Below, piece after piece: positions 10,429 through 18,874 of a stretch of DNA of 64,000 nucleotides. The position numbers and the translations under genes are program-made. The DNA is taken from positions 248,001 through 312,000 of the forward strand of contig NZ_JAFCLG010000007.1 in the NCBI RefSeq assembly GCF_018129685.1. Reading direction: 5' to 3'. This stretch comes from Bradyrhizobium manausense. Lineage in GTDB: Bacteria > Pseudomonadota > Alphaproteobacteria > Rhizobiales > Xanthobacteraceae. The notes below the pieces were generated by a model that worked only from the letters and a program-made list of their open reading frames with translations, was not told the DNA's origin and did no database searches. Positions within the stretch are counted from its first letter, which is position 1. Every line of letters begins with the position of its first letter.

Positions 10429-10472
10429 AAGCCTTTGACGTCAAGCCTTTGACGTCAAGCCTTTGACGTCAA
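10429..10472. repeat. three tandem 14-bp units, each creating the palindrome TTGACGTCAA
   Basis: The unit AAGCCTTTGACGTC occurs at 10429-10442, 10443-10456 and 10457-10470, and a decayed fourth copy (AAGTCCCGGCCGTC) follows. Every junction makes the perfect 10-bp palindrome TTGACGTCAA, at 10435, 10449 and 10463. It lies 40 bp upstream of the small membrane-protein gene. It could be an operator array or a replication-slippage product. Confidence 0.85.
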
Positions 10473-10501
10473 GTCCCGGCCGTCAAGTCAAATACGCCGA
10501 T

Positions 10502-11416
10502 TTACGCCACTTCCTCGTCGTTTCCCGGCGTCGGGCGCAGCATGAAATGGCCAAAGGCGGAGGCGATCGGCTTGCCGGGATCCTCCTGCCAGGCCCGCGC
10601 CTCGAAGGCGACGATACGCCGGCCCTGTTTCACGATTGAGACGTTGGCAATGGTGTCCAGCGCCCGGCCGGAGCGCAGGTAATTGACGGTGAGCCCGATC
10701 GGCTTCGGTAACGTCGCGATCCCAAGCTCGCGCCGTACGCCGAGGATGGCCGTGGTCTCGAGCAACGCGCCGGTCATGCCGCCATGGATCGCGGGCAGGA
10801 TCGGGTTGCCGATGATCTGCGGCGAGAACGGCATGGTCAGCGTGCCGTCATCATTGACGCGAATGCCGAGGGCGCGTGCGAACGGGCTGCCCGCGAACGG
10901 GCCGTCCGGTTCGTCAGGCGCTTCCAGCGTCGGGATGCTGCGCAGGTCCATCCTGCGGTCAGCGAGCATGTTGGTGCGGTTGGCGCCGATCATGAAGCAT
11001 CCGGTCGCGGTCGCCACCGGATCATCCTCGACCTCCTGATAGGCTGTGGAGCGGACGAAGGCGATCGAGCGTGTGGTGCGGTAGCATACCGAATGCGCCT
11101 TGATGGCAAGGCCGGGCGTCGCCGGCTTCTGGTAGTCGATGCGCAGGTCGAGCGTGGCGATCGCGCTGCTGCCGTCGAGTGCGAGCTGCACCGCCATGCC
11201 GCAGCTCTCGTCCAGCATCGCGGTGACGACACCGCCATGCAGCACGCCGGTCTCGGTGTCGCCGACGAAGACGGGGCGGTAGGGCAGGCTCGACCAGGCC
11301 TCGCCCGGCGCGAACCGGTCGAGCTGGAGGCCGCTGATATGACCGTAGTCGGAACGGCGGCCTTTGATGGCCTCGGCAAGTTCCTCGAACGGAATTGTGG
11401 TCGCTGACGTGGACAT
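10502..11416 (-). CDS. PaaI-type thioesterase with two hotdog domains
   Basis: The 304-residue protein contains two hotdog domains in tandem: the first with VLHGGVVTAMLDESCG (about 58-73), the second with AIHGGMTGALLETTA (about 205). HGG-x4-LDE/LET is the PaaI/acyl-CoA thioesterase core, with the acidic residue in the helix as catalytic base. The likely role is hydrolysis of a medium-chain or aromatic acyl-CoA; the substrate is unknown. ATG 11416 (MSTSATTIPFEELAEAI) is the natural start. The stop is about 110 bp upstream of the small membrane-protein gene. Confidence 0.88.
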   Translation of the reverse strand: MSTSATTIPFEELAEAIKGRRSDYGHISGLQLDRFAPGEAWSSLPYRPVFVGDTETGVLHGGVVTAMLDESCGMAVQLALDGSSAIATLDLRIDYQKPATPGLAIKAHSVCYRTTRSIAFVRSTAYQEVEDDPVATATGCFMIGANRTNMLADRRMDLRSIPTLEAPDEPDGPFAGSPFARALGIRVNDDGTLTMPFSPQIIGNPILPAIHGGMTGALLETTAILGVRRELGIATLPKPIGLTVNYLRSGRALDTIANVSIVKQGRRIVAFEARAWQEDPGKPIASAFGHFMLRPTPGNDEEVA

Positions 11417-11554
11417 GATGATGTTCTAGACCAGTCGGCCGCCGCGCAAAACCCCGCATGCGTCATGGCACGGCGGGTTTGCAGGGCTGTTTGGCCTCGA
11501 CAGACCAGGGCAAAGCAACGATGGTGGGCCTTCATCGCCCGCGAGGAGTATCCC

Positions 11555-11872
11555 ATGGCTGACCCCGAAACACCCGCCGCCGATCAGGGGCCCGTCACCA
11601 TTTCCACCTCGAGCTCGGAGCGGGCGCCGATCATCTATTTCGACGGCGCATCCTGCTTCGGCCATCACAATGGCGCCATCCAGATCGAGCTCGCCGCCAA
11701 CCTGTTGATGCCGATCGGCGCCGCCGTCAGGGTCGACGTGGTCCAGACCGCGCATCTGCGCTGCAGCCCGGCGGCAGCGATGGCCTTGCGCGAAGCGCTC
11801 GACAAGGCGCTCGCGATGCTCAAGATGGGCCAGCAGCAGCCGGAGGAAGCGATCCCGGCGGTGAAGAACTGA
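11555..11872 (+). CDS. conserved hypothetical protein (105 aa)
   Basis: The start ATG 11555 has GCGAGGAG about 7 bases upstream. The protein has a disordered N-terminus, a small beta segment (PIIYFDGASCFGHHNGAIQIEL), a strand (VRVDVVQTAHLRCSP) and a C-terminal helix (AAAMALREALDKALAML). This layout resembles the small DUF3467-type proteins, but I cannot be sure. There is no signal peptide or membrane helix. It is convergent with the amidase, with a strong hairpin between them. Confidence 0.7.
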   Translation: MADPETPAADQGPVTISTSSSERAPIIYFDGASCFGHHNGAIQIELAANLLMPIGAAVRVDVVQTAHLRCSPAAAMALREALDKALAMLKMGQQQPEEAIPAVKN

Positions 11873-11882
11873 GGCTCACGAA

Positions 11883-11910
11883 AGGCGATCGCATCTCAAC
11901 GCGATCGCCT
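11883..11910. terminator. bidirectional hairpin between convergent genes
   Basis: A perfect 10-bp stem AGGCGATCGC / GCGATCGCCT encloses an 8-base loop between the stop of the 105-residue hypothetical and the stop codon of the amidase, which it overlaps. No T-run follows on either strand, so it may act as a transcript-end stabiliser rather than a classical intrinsic terminator. Confidence 0.5.
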
Positions 11911-13384
11911 ACGCCTTCGCCACATGCACCTTCGGCATCTTGCCGCCGTTCCACTTGCCATCGAGCGCGCGCTCGATCTGGGCGGCGAGTTGCAGCAGCA
12001 GGCCGTCATTGGCCTGCTTGCCGATCGCCTGGATGCCGAGCGGCAGGCCGTGGTCCTGGCTTGCCATCGGCATCGATATCGCCGGCATGCCGCAAAGATT
12101 CGCGAGCGGCGTGAAGGCGAAGAAGCGCCAGAGATTGCCGAACCAGTCGAGCACGTCGGGGTTGTCGGAAATGGTGAGATATTGCCTGGTGCCGACCTCA
12201 GGCGTCGGCAGCGCGGTGATCGGCGTCAGGATCACATCCCATTGCTCGAAGAAGCTGCCGAAGCCGCGCGACGTCGTGTTGAACACGGCCTGCATCCTGG
12301 CCCGGTCGGCGAAGCTGGTGTGAAGCCCGGCTTCCCAGATCCGGATGTTCATGGGCTCGATCAGATCTTCCGGCGGGCGCTCCAGCCCGCGCGCGGCCAG
12401 CAAGTTGGAGATCACTACGGAGAAGTTCGAGATGTAGCAGGCGGTCTGCGCCGCGAAGGCCGCGCGGAAATCGAGCTCGGGCAGCGCGTAGTCGACGTGA
12501 TGGCCAAGGCCCTCGAGGAAGCGCCCGGTCCGCTCCAACTCGGCGGCGATCTCCGGTGTGGCGGTGTAGTCGCCCCAGGTGTGCGACAGCGCTATGCGCA
12601 GCTTGGACGGATCGCGCTTGATCATCTCGCTGTAAGGCTGTGCCGTGGTCCAGAACGGCATGAACTCGCCGGGCGCAGGGCCGCGGGCATGGTCGACGAA
12701 GGCGGCGGTGTCGCGCACCGAGCGCGACTGGCAGCCCTGGATCGAGACGAGACCGGTGAGGTCGGACATGTGCGGCGCCAGTGAGAATACGCCGCGCGAG
12801 ACTTTCAGTCCGATGTTGCCGTTGACGCCGGCGGGAATGCGGATCGAACCGCCGCCGTCGGTCGCGTGCGCGATCGGCACCACACCGGCCGCGACCATCG
12901 CGGCACTGCCGGCCGACGAGCCGCAGGTGGTGTAGTCGGTATTCCACGGATTGCGGGTGACGTAGACGGCGGGATTGTCGGCCGATGAGCACACGCCGAA
13001 TTCCGGCGTCGTCGTGCGGCCGATCAAATTGAGTCCTGCCTGGCGGAATTTTCCGGTCAGGAACGTATCAGCCGCGGCGCGATTGCCGCGCATCAGCAGC
13101 GAGCCCATTTCCTGCAGCCGGCCCTTCATGGTCGGCCCCAGATCCTTCATCAGGAAGGGCAGGCCGGCGAACGGGCCGGCCAGATTGGCGCCGTCCTTGG
13201 CGGGATCGGCGATCACGTCGTCGAACAGCTCCACCACGCCCGACAGCGTCGGATTGACCTTCGCCACCGCCGCTGCGGCCTGTCGTGCCAGGTCCTTGGC
13301 CGTCAGCTCACCCTTGCGGACGCGCGCTGCAAGCCCGACGCCATCGTGCTGCGCCCATTCGTTCCAGCTCATCGGCAAAGTCAT
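11909..13384 (-). CDS. amidase signature family hydrolase
   Basis: The 491-residue protein has the full amidase signature: the catalytic Lys in FLMKDLG, the Gly/Ser-rich loop CGSSAGSAAMVAAGVVPIA and the nucleophile segment DGGGSIRIPAG. Together they supply the Ser-cisSer-Lys triad. The family hydrolyses amides and carboxybiuret- or ureidomalonate-like ureido acids. It lies about 108 bp downstream of, and in the same direction as, a ring-opening amidohydrolase, which suggests it processes that enzyme's ureido product. ATG 13384 starts MTLPMSWNEWAQHDG; ATG 13372 is an alternative. Confidence 0.9.
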   Translation of the reverse strand: MTLPMSWNEWAQHDGVGLAARVRKGELTAKDLARQAAAAVAKVNPTLSGVVELFDDVIADPAKDGANLAGPFAGLPFLMKDLGPTMKGRLQEMGSLLMRGNRAAADTFLTGKFRQAGLNLIGRTTTPEFGVCSSADNPAVYVTRNPWNTDYTTCGSSAGSAAMVAAGVVPIAHATDGGGSIRIPAGVNGNIGLKVSRGVFSLAPHMSDLTGLVSIQGCQSRSVRDTAAFVDHARGPAPGEFMPFWTTAQPYSEMIKRDPSKLRIALSHTWGDYTATPEIAAELERTGRFLEGLGHHVDYALPELDFRAAFAAQTACYISNFSVVISNLLAARGLERPPEDLIEPMNIRIWEAGLHTSFADRARMQAVFNTTSRGFGSFFEQWDVILTPITALPTPEVGTRQYLTISDNPDVLDWFGNLWRFFAFTPLANLCGMPAISMPMASQDHGLPLGIQAIGKQANDGLLLQLAAQIERALDGKWNGGKMPKVHVAKA

Positions 13385-13492
13385 GAAGTCAAAATCCCCA
13401 AAGGTGCGGCGCCACCTTCTTCGCAAGGGCCCGCCTGAATCAACTGAGCCGGCGCGAAGGGCAGGGTTGCGCCGGGCGGAGAGGTCGTGGTG

Positions 13493-14611
13493 CTAATGCT
13501 TCAGCCGCGCGATCGCCGCGACCGGTCCGCCGCCGGCGGGGCCCTGATGCTCGGCGCCGCCGGAGACGTAGACCGCGCCGGTGCCGGCAAGGCCCGCGAT
13601 CAGGCCGCCCACCGCCGCGCGGGCATGTCGCGTCGAGCTGATGTCGGTGTCTTCGAGCATGGTGTGGCGGAAGCCGCGGACGGTGCCATTAGGCGAGGCC
13701 TCGGCCTTCGCGAAGACGTTGACAAGCTCGCGGCTCGCCTTCGTTGGCGCGCCAAGTCCAACGCCAATTCCGACACCATCCAGCGCCTCGGCGATGGCGG
13801 CGGCATCGATCGCATCGCTCATCACGGCGTGCGCGATCTCGAAGTCGCTGGCTGACGCCCCTGAATTGCCGAGCACGATGACGACGTTGTGCATCAGCTC
13901 GATGCCCGACGAGGTCGAGGCGACTTTCGAGAACAGATCGTAACGCCGCAGCACGTCCTCGTCGCGTATGCCGGGGGCGATCTCGCCGAGCGCGACCGCA
14001 ACGCCTAGTGCAGCGGCGCCGCGCGAATAGGCCATCGAGCTGTAGGCGCTGATCGTCGCCGTCTTGTGGCCGCGCGCGCTTGCGGCTTCGACCCGCTCGC
14101 TGGTGAGCAGCGGGCACTTGATCTGGACGAAATGAACGTCGGCCGGATCGGCGATGCCGGCATCGGCCATCGCGGCCTTCACCGCCTTGGCGGTCTCGAC
14201 GATCTGCGCCCAGCGGCCAAGCTCTTCGGGCAGGAAATCGCGCGTCTGCGCCATGCCGATGCTGAGGCGCTTGCCGGAGATCCCTGCCGGCGGTGTCGCA
14301 ATCTGCTGGCGCGTGAACACAGTGATGTGCGGGCTGAGCACGCCCTCGGTGCCGCCGGACATCACGAAGGCGATACGCTGCTCGACGGCATGGGGCGTCA
14401 GATCAAGCTTGGGCGCCAGCGCCGTGCACAGCGCGGCGACGGCATATTCCCGCGTAAAGTCGTTGACGCCGCCATTACCCTCGGTCTTGCCGAGGATCGC
14501 CAGGATGGAGGCCGGATCGATCGCTCCTGAGCCAATCAGGCTCATGAGGCCGGAGACGTCGCCGGGGCCCTTGGTGGCGATCTTGAAGACGCCGACCGAT
14601 GTTGTCCGCAT
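13493..14611 (-). CDS. ring-opening amidohydrolase (barbiturase / cyanuric acid hydrolase family)
   Basis: The 372-residue protein shows the three-fold domain repeat of this rare family. Each domain keeps its Lys and Ser: LGKTEGNGG with SGGTEG, QIKCPLLT with SSMAYSRGA, and FAKAEASPNG with VSGGAEHQGPAGGG. These enzymes open cyanuric acid to carboxybiuret or barbiturate to ureidomalonate. The sequence alone does not tell me which. ATG 14611 follows GAGGA closely and gives MRTTSVGVFKIATKGPGD. The amidase downstream is a plausible next step of the pathway. Confidence 0.9.
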   Translation of the reverse strand: MRTTSVGVFKIATKGPGDVSGLMSLIGSGAIDPASILAILGKTEGNGGVNDFTREYAVAALCTALAPKLDLTPHAVEQRIAFVMSGGTEGVLSPHITVFTRQQIATPPAGISGKRLSIGMAQTRDFLPEELGRWAQIVETAKAVKAAMADAGIADPADVHFVQIKCPLLTSERVEAASARGHKTATISAYSSMAYSRGAAALGVAVALGEIAPGIRDEDVLRRYDLFSKVASTSSGIELMHNVVIVLGNSGASASDFEIAHAVMSDAIDAAAIAEALDGVGIGVGLGAPTKASRELVNVFAKAEASPNGTVRGFRHTMLEDTDISSTRHARAAVGGLIAGLAGTGAVYVSGGAEHQGPAGGGPVAAIARLKH

Positions 14612-14982
14612 CAATTGTCCTCGTGGGTAGTTCGGTGGTCCGGCACCGGCTACCAGCCGTGGAAGCGGATGGATGTCAAGCGGCAAGCGATCTCGCTCTC
14701 CGTCATCCCCGCGCAATGGCGAAGCCATTGTCGCTGGAGGTGCTCACCTAGCGGCGCAAACGCGCCGCGCGTTTCCCACCTCTGCATGACGGAGCCAAAG
14801 CAGGAGGAAAGTCGCGCGACATCCCCACGATTGTGGCGAGATCGCATCGGTGCAACAAAAAAAATCCCTTGTCGACGGTCCGTCGCAGTACCTTGATGAA
14901 TCAACCTCGGTTGGTCCATAAGCGGCGTCCCGCGGCTGCGGTTCGGTTCGTGGTGCGTGCTTGGTCATAAAGGGATTCTCGC
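14612..14982. other. 371-bp gap without a gene
   Basis: This region holds the divergent promoters of the ring-opening amidohydrolase and tex. I see one perfect small hairpin, CAATGGC-GAA-GCCATTG at 14714-14730, inside sequence starting CGTCATCCCCGCG that resembles a decayed intergenic repeat, and a run of eight A at about 14859-14866. No convincing reading frame or RNA gene is visible. Confidence 0.6.
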
Positions 14983-17319
14983 GTGGCAAATATCAACCAG
15001 AAGATTGCGCAGGAGCTTGGGGTCCGGGCGGAGCAGGTCGAGGCGGCGGTGACGCTGCTCGACGGCGGCGCCACGGTTCCCTTCATCGCGCGCTACCGCA
15101 AGGAAGCGACCGGTGCGCTCGACGACGCGCAATTGCGTACGCTGGAGGAGCGCCTGGGTTACCTGCGCGAGCTCGAAGACCGCCGCAAGGCGATCCTCGA
15201 ATCAGTGCGCGAGCAGGGCAAGCTGGATGCCGCATTGGAAGCCTCCATCCTTGCCGCCGACAGCAAGGCGCGCCTCGAAGATATCTATCTGCCGTTCAAG
15301 CCGAAGCGCCGCACCAAGGCGGAGATCGCCAAGGAAGCCGGCCTCGAGCCGCTCGCCAATCAGCTCATCGCCGAGCCCGGCAATGATCCAAAGATCGTGG
15401 CCGAAGGTTTTGTCAATGCCGAGAAGGGCGTTGCCGATGCCGCCGCCGCGCTGGACGGCGCCCGCGCCATCCTGGTCGAACGCTTCGACGAAGATGCCGA
15501 TTTGATCGGCGCGCTGCGCGAAGACATGTGGACCAATGCGCGGATGGCCTCGAAGGTGCGCGAGGGCAAGAAGACCGAGGGCGAAAAGTTCGCCGATTAT
15601 TTCGATTTCTCCGAGCCGCTCACAAAACTCCCCTCGCACCGCATCCTCGCGATGTTCCGCGGCGAGAAGGAAGAGATCCTCGATCTCCAGATCCAGGCCG
15701 AGGAGACGCCGCCCGCCGGCGTTCCGGGCGCCTACGAGCTGAAGATCATGAAGCGGTTCGGCATTGCCGACCTCAAACGTCCCGGCGATCGCTGGTTGAT
15801 CGACACGGTGCGCTGGGCCTGGCGCACCAAGATCCAGGTGCATCTCAACATCGATCTGCGCATGCGGCTGTGGAACGCGGCCGAGACCGAGGCCGTGCGC
15901 GTGTTCGCTTCGAACCTGCGCGACCTGCTGCTGGCCGCGCCGGCCGGCACCCGCGTCACCATGGGTCTCGATCCCGGCTACCGCACCGGCGTCAAGGTCG
16001 CCGTTACAGATGCAACCGGCAAGGTCGTCGATACCGCCGTGATCTATCCGCACGAGCCGCAACGGCAGTGGAATGAGTCGCTCGCGATCCTCGGCAAGCT
16101 TGCGATCAAGCATCGCGTCGAGCTGATCGCGATCGGCAACGGCACCGCCTCGCGCGAAACGGACAAGCTCGCCGGCGAGCTCGTCAAGGGTCTGGCCGAG
16201 CTGAAGATGAGCAAGATCGTGGTGTCGGAAGCCGGCGCGTCGGTCTATTCGGCCTCGGCCTTCGCCTCGGAGGAATTGCCGGATCTCGACGTCACCCTGC
16301 GCGGCGCGGTCTCGATCGCCCGCCGTCTGCAGGATCCGCTCGCCGAGCTCGTCAAGATCGAGCCCAAGGCGATCGGCGTCGGCCAGTATCAGCACGATCT
16401 CGGCCAGGCCAAGCTCGCCAAGTCGCTCGATGCCGTGGTCGAAGACTGCGTGAACGCGGTCGGCGTCGACGTCAACACGGCCTCCGCCCCGCTGCTCGCG
16501 CGCGTGTCCGGCGTCGGGTCGGGTCTTGCGCAGAGCATCGTGGCGCATCGCGACGCCAACGGCCCGTTCAAGTCGCGCAGGGCGTTGAAGGAGGTGCCGC
16601 GCCTGGGTCCGAAGGCGTTCGAGCAATGCGCCGGCTTCCTGCGCATCATCGGCGGGGAGGATCCGCTCGATGCCTCCGGCGTGCATCCGGAAGCCTATCC
16701 GGTGGTGCGCCGCATCCTCGCGGCCACCAAGAGCGACATCAAGGCGCTGATCGGCTCCAGCGAGATCGTGCGTACGCTCAAGCCGAAGGATTTCGTCGAC
16801 GAGACTTTCGGTTTGCCGACCGTCACCGACATCTTGAAGGAACTGGAAAAGCCCGGCCGCGACCCGCGCCCGGCGTTCAAGGCCGCGGTGTTCAAGGAGG
16901 GCGTCGAGGAGATCAAGCATCTCCAGAAGGGCATGATCCTCGAGGGCACCGTGACCAACGTCGCCGCCTTCGGCGCCTTCGTCGACATCGGCGTGCACCA
17001 GGATGGCCTCGTCCACATCTCCGCGATGTCGAAGAACTTCATCAAGGACCCGCGCGAGGTGGTGAAGCCCGGCGACATCGTCAAGGTCAAGGTGCTGGAT
17101 TTCGAGGTCGCCCGCAAGCGCATCTCGCTGACCCTGCGTCTCGACGACGAGGTCGGCGCCAAGAAAGATGCCCCCGGCATGCAGCGCGACAACAGCGCGC
17201 GCAACCCCGCCCGCATGACGTCGTCGGCTCCGCGCAAGCCGGAATCGTCCGGCGGAGGCGGCGCGCTCGCCGAAGCGCTGCGCAAGGCCGCGGAAAAGAA
17301 CAACGGCAAACGGGCTTGA
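14983..17319 (+). CDS. tex: Tex-type S1 RNA-binding transcription accessory protein
   Basis: The 778-residue protein matches Tex along its length. An N-terminal helical region (MANINQKIAQELGVRAEQV) leads to a YqgF-like RNase-H-fold domain from about 323 (MGLDPGYRTGVKVAV). Helix-hairpin-helix motifs follow near 496 (NTASAPLLARVSGVGSGLA), then an S1 domain at about 648-720 (GTVTNVAAFGAFVDIGVHQDG) and a low-complexity basic tail. Tex binds nucleic acid and influences transcription and stress survival; its exact role is unsettled. The GTG start at 14983 follows AAGGGATT. A strong hairpin lies immediately downstream. Confidence 0.95.
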   Translation: MANINQKIAQELGVRAEQVEAAVTLLDGGATVPFIARYRKEATGALDDAQLRTLEERLGYLRELEDRRKAILESVREQGKLDAALEASILAADSKARLEDIYLPFKPKRRTKAEIAKEAGLEPLANQLIAEPGNDPKIVAEGFVNAEKGVADAAAALDGARAILVERFDEDADLIGALREDMWTNARMASKVREGKKTEGEKFADYFDFSEPLTKLPSHRILAMFRGEKEEILDLQIQAEETPPAGVPGAYELKIMKRFGIADLKRPGDRWLIDTVRWAWRTKIQVHLNIDLRMRLWNAAETEAVRVFASNLRDLLLAAPAGTRVTMGLDPGYRTGVKVAVTDATGKVVDTAVIYPHEPQRQWNESLAILGKLAIKHRVELIAIGNGTASRETDKLAGELVKGLAELKMSKIVVSEAGASVYSASAFASEELPDLDVTLRGAVSIARRLQDPLAELVKIEPKAIGVGQYQHDLGQAKLAKSLDAVVEDCVNAVGVDVNTASAPLLARVSGVGSGLAQSIVAHRDANGPFKSRRALKEVPRLGPKAFEQCAGFLRIIGGEDPLDASGVHPEAYPVVRRILAATKSDIKALIGSSEIVRTLKPKDFVDETFGLPTVTDILKELEKPGRDPRPAFKAAVFKEGVEEIKHLQKGMILEGTVTNVAAFGAFVDIGVHQDGLVHISAMSKNFIKDPREVVKPGDIVKVKVLDFEVARKRISLTLRLDDEVGAKKDAPGMQRDNSARNPARMTSSAPRKPESSGGGGALAEALRKAAEKNNGKRA

Positions 17320-17327
17320 TGTTTTTC

Positions 17328-17356
17328 ACCTCTCCCCGCTCTTTGCGGGGAGAGGT
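17328..17356 (+). terminator. strong hairpin after tex
   Basis: A perfect 12-bp stem ACCTCTCCCCGC / GCGGGGAGAGGT with loop TCTTT begins 9 bases after the tex stop codon. A TTTTT run precedes it, but no T-run follows on the + strand. The same CTCTCCCCGC hairpin forms the ends of longer repeats at 44.5 and 59.2 kb, so this is probably a reduced copy of that repeat family serving as a transcript end. Confidence 0.5.
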
Positions 17357-17377
17357 CGGACCGCGTTCTACCCGCGT

Positions 17378-17494
17378 CGTCATTGCGAGCGCAGCGAAGC
17401 AATCCAGACTGCCTCCTCGGAAAGACTCTGGATTGCTTCGTCGCATCAGCGCAAAATTGCTACGCAATTTTGTCGCGATCTCCTCGCAATGACG
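17378..17494. repeat. intergenic palindromic element, family A copy 1
   Basis: The element is bounded by perfect 12-bp inverted ends CGTCATTGCGAG and CTCGCAATGACG. Inside, GCAATCCAGA and TCTGGATTGC form a second inverted pair. This copy has an extra internal hairpin around CAAAATTGC/GCAATTTTG. Related copies lie at 32949-33027 and 54419-54504. Together with the tex hairpin it fills most of the 303-bp gap before the next gene. Confidence 0.85.
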
Positions 17495-17622
17495 AGGAGA
17501 GAGTGTGTTCCTAACTCCCGCGTCAGAATCTGGCGCGCTTGTAAGTTGAAGCTGCTTGTCCGTTCCTCTCTGATCCTCCTCGCGCGGCCGCAATACCGTC
17601 GCGCAGCAAGGAGGATGCTTCG

Positions 17623-18084
17623 ATGGACAACAGGCTTCTCAAAGGCCTCACAGCGGCGGCGATCGTCGCAGTGATGGCACTGGCTTCACCGGTGCTCGCC
17701 CGAGGTGGCGGCGGCGGAGGCGGCGGTCACGGTGGCGGCATGGGTGGCGGTGGTCACTTCGGTGGCGGCGGCATGCGCGCCGGCGGCTTCAGCGGTGGCA
17801 TGCATGCGGGTGGCATGAGCTTCGCCCATGTCGGTGGACCCGGCTTCGGTGGCGCGCGCTTCGCGCATGCGGCGATCGGGCCGCGCTTCGCCGGTGCCGG
17901 CTGGCATGGCGGGCACTTCATCGGCCGTCACGCCTTCTTCTTCCACCATCATCATTTCCGCCGCTTCGCCGTCTTCGGTGCGCCCTACTATTATTCGAAC
18001 TACTACGACGATGGCTGCTGGCGCAGGAGCTTGACGCCCTATGGGTGGCAATGGGTCAATGTGTGCGGGGAAAATTGGTACTAG
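17623..18084 (+). CDS. exported Gly/His-rich protein
   Basis: The 153-residue product has a clear signal peptide (MDNRLLKGLTAAAIVAVMALASPVLA, cleavage after ALA). Next comes a low-complexity RGGGGGGGGHGGGMGGG stretch, Met/His/Gly-rich sequence with FHHHHFRRFAVFG, and an aromatic C-terminus with two Cys (GCWRRSLTPYGWQWVNVCGENWY). Such small Gly-rich periplasmic proteins are common in Bradyrhizobium relatives and have no known function; the His content hints at metal binding. AAGGAGG lies 8-9 bases before ATG 17623. Confidence 0.8.
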   Translation: MDNRLLKGLTAAAIVAVMALASPVLARGGGGGGGGHGGGMGGGGHFGGGGMRAGGFSGGMHAGGMSFAHVGGPGFGGARFAHAAIGPRFAGAGWHGGHFIGRHAFFFHHHHFRRFAVFGAPYYYSNYYDDGCWRRSLTPYGWQWVNVCGENWY

Positions 18085-18181
18085 CATCGCCGGACCGCAC
18101 CATTGTCGCGATCGCCACCGGGTGGTTCCGCTCAGCCCCGGAACGGGATAATCTGGTGGCGATCGTTGCGCGGAGTTCATC

Positions 18182-18874
18182 ATGACCGGAGGCCATCGCC
18201 GCATTCTCGTCGTCGAGGACGATCCGGAGACCGCGGGCCAGCTCGTCGAGGAGCTGACGACCTCGGGCTATGACGTCGATCTCGCCGCCACGGGACGCCA
18301 AGCCCTCAGCCATGGCGTGGCGCGCGACTATGCCGTGATCACCATCGACCGCATGCTGCCCGACATCGACGGCATCACTGTGATGCGGCAGATGCGCGAT
18401 GACGGCGTCGCCTCGCCGTTCCTGATCATCTCCGCACTCGGCGAGGTCGATGATCGGGTGCGCGGCTTGCGCGCCGGTGGCGACGACTACCTGGTCAAGC
18501 CGTTTTCCTTCGTCGAGCTGCTCGCGCGCCTCGAGGCGCTCGGCCGCCGCAGCGAGACCATCGCCAAGGAAACCATCCTGCGCGTCGGCGATCTCGCCGT
18601 CGATTTGATTGCGCGCAACGCCAGCCGCCGCGGCCGCAAGATTCCGCTGCTGCCGCGCGAGTTTCAGTTGCTCGAATATCTCGTGCGCAACGAGGGCCGC
18701 GTCGTGTCCCGCGCGATGCTGCTCCAGCACGTCTGGGACCTGCATTTCGATCCCTCCACCAACATCATCGACGTCTATGTCGGACGCGTCCGCCGCAAGG
18801 TCGATGATGCCCAGGCCTATCCATTGATCCACACCATCCGCGGGATCGGATATTGCCTCCGTGCTCCTGGTTAA
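18182..18874 (+). CDS. OmpR/PhoB-family response regulator
   Basis: The 230-residue protein has a receiver domain with the acidic pair VVEDDPE, phospho-acceptor Asp near 56 (TIDRMLPDIDG) and the Lys of LVKPFSF. A winged-helix DNA-binding domain follows (LLPREFQLLEYLVRNEGRVV and the recognition helix region NIIDVYVGRVRRKVD). It is preceded by GGAG and overlaps the sensor kinase start by 14 bp, so the two are co-translated. The architecture resembles QseB/PmrA/TctD-type regulators; the signal is unknown. Confidence 0.94.
   Translation: MTGGHRRILVVEDDPETAGQLVEELTTSGYDVDLAATGRQALSHGVARDYAVITIDRMLPDIDGITVMRQMRDDGVASPFLIISALGEVDDRVRGLRAGGDDYLVKPFSFVELLARLEALGRRSETIAKETILRVGDLAVDLIARNASRRGRKIPLLPREFQLLEYLVRNEGRVVSRAMLLQHVWDLHFDPSTNIIDVYVGRVRRKVDDAQAYPLIHTIRGIGYCLRAPG

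Noticed and set aside
10429..10472. CRISPR-like short repeats
   Set aside because: Units are directly adjacent with no spacers and each is only 14 bp.
15202..17016. 604-codon open frame on the minus strand
   Set aside because: It is antisense to tex, which has full domain support; the frame is open because of high GC codon bias and its translation (Asp/His/Arg-rich) matches no family.
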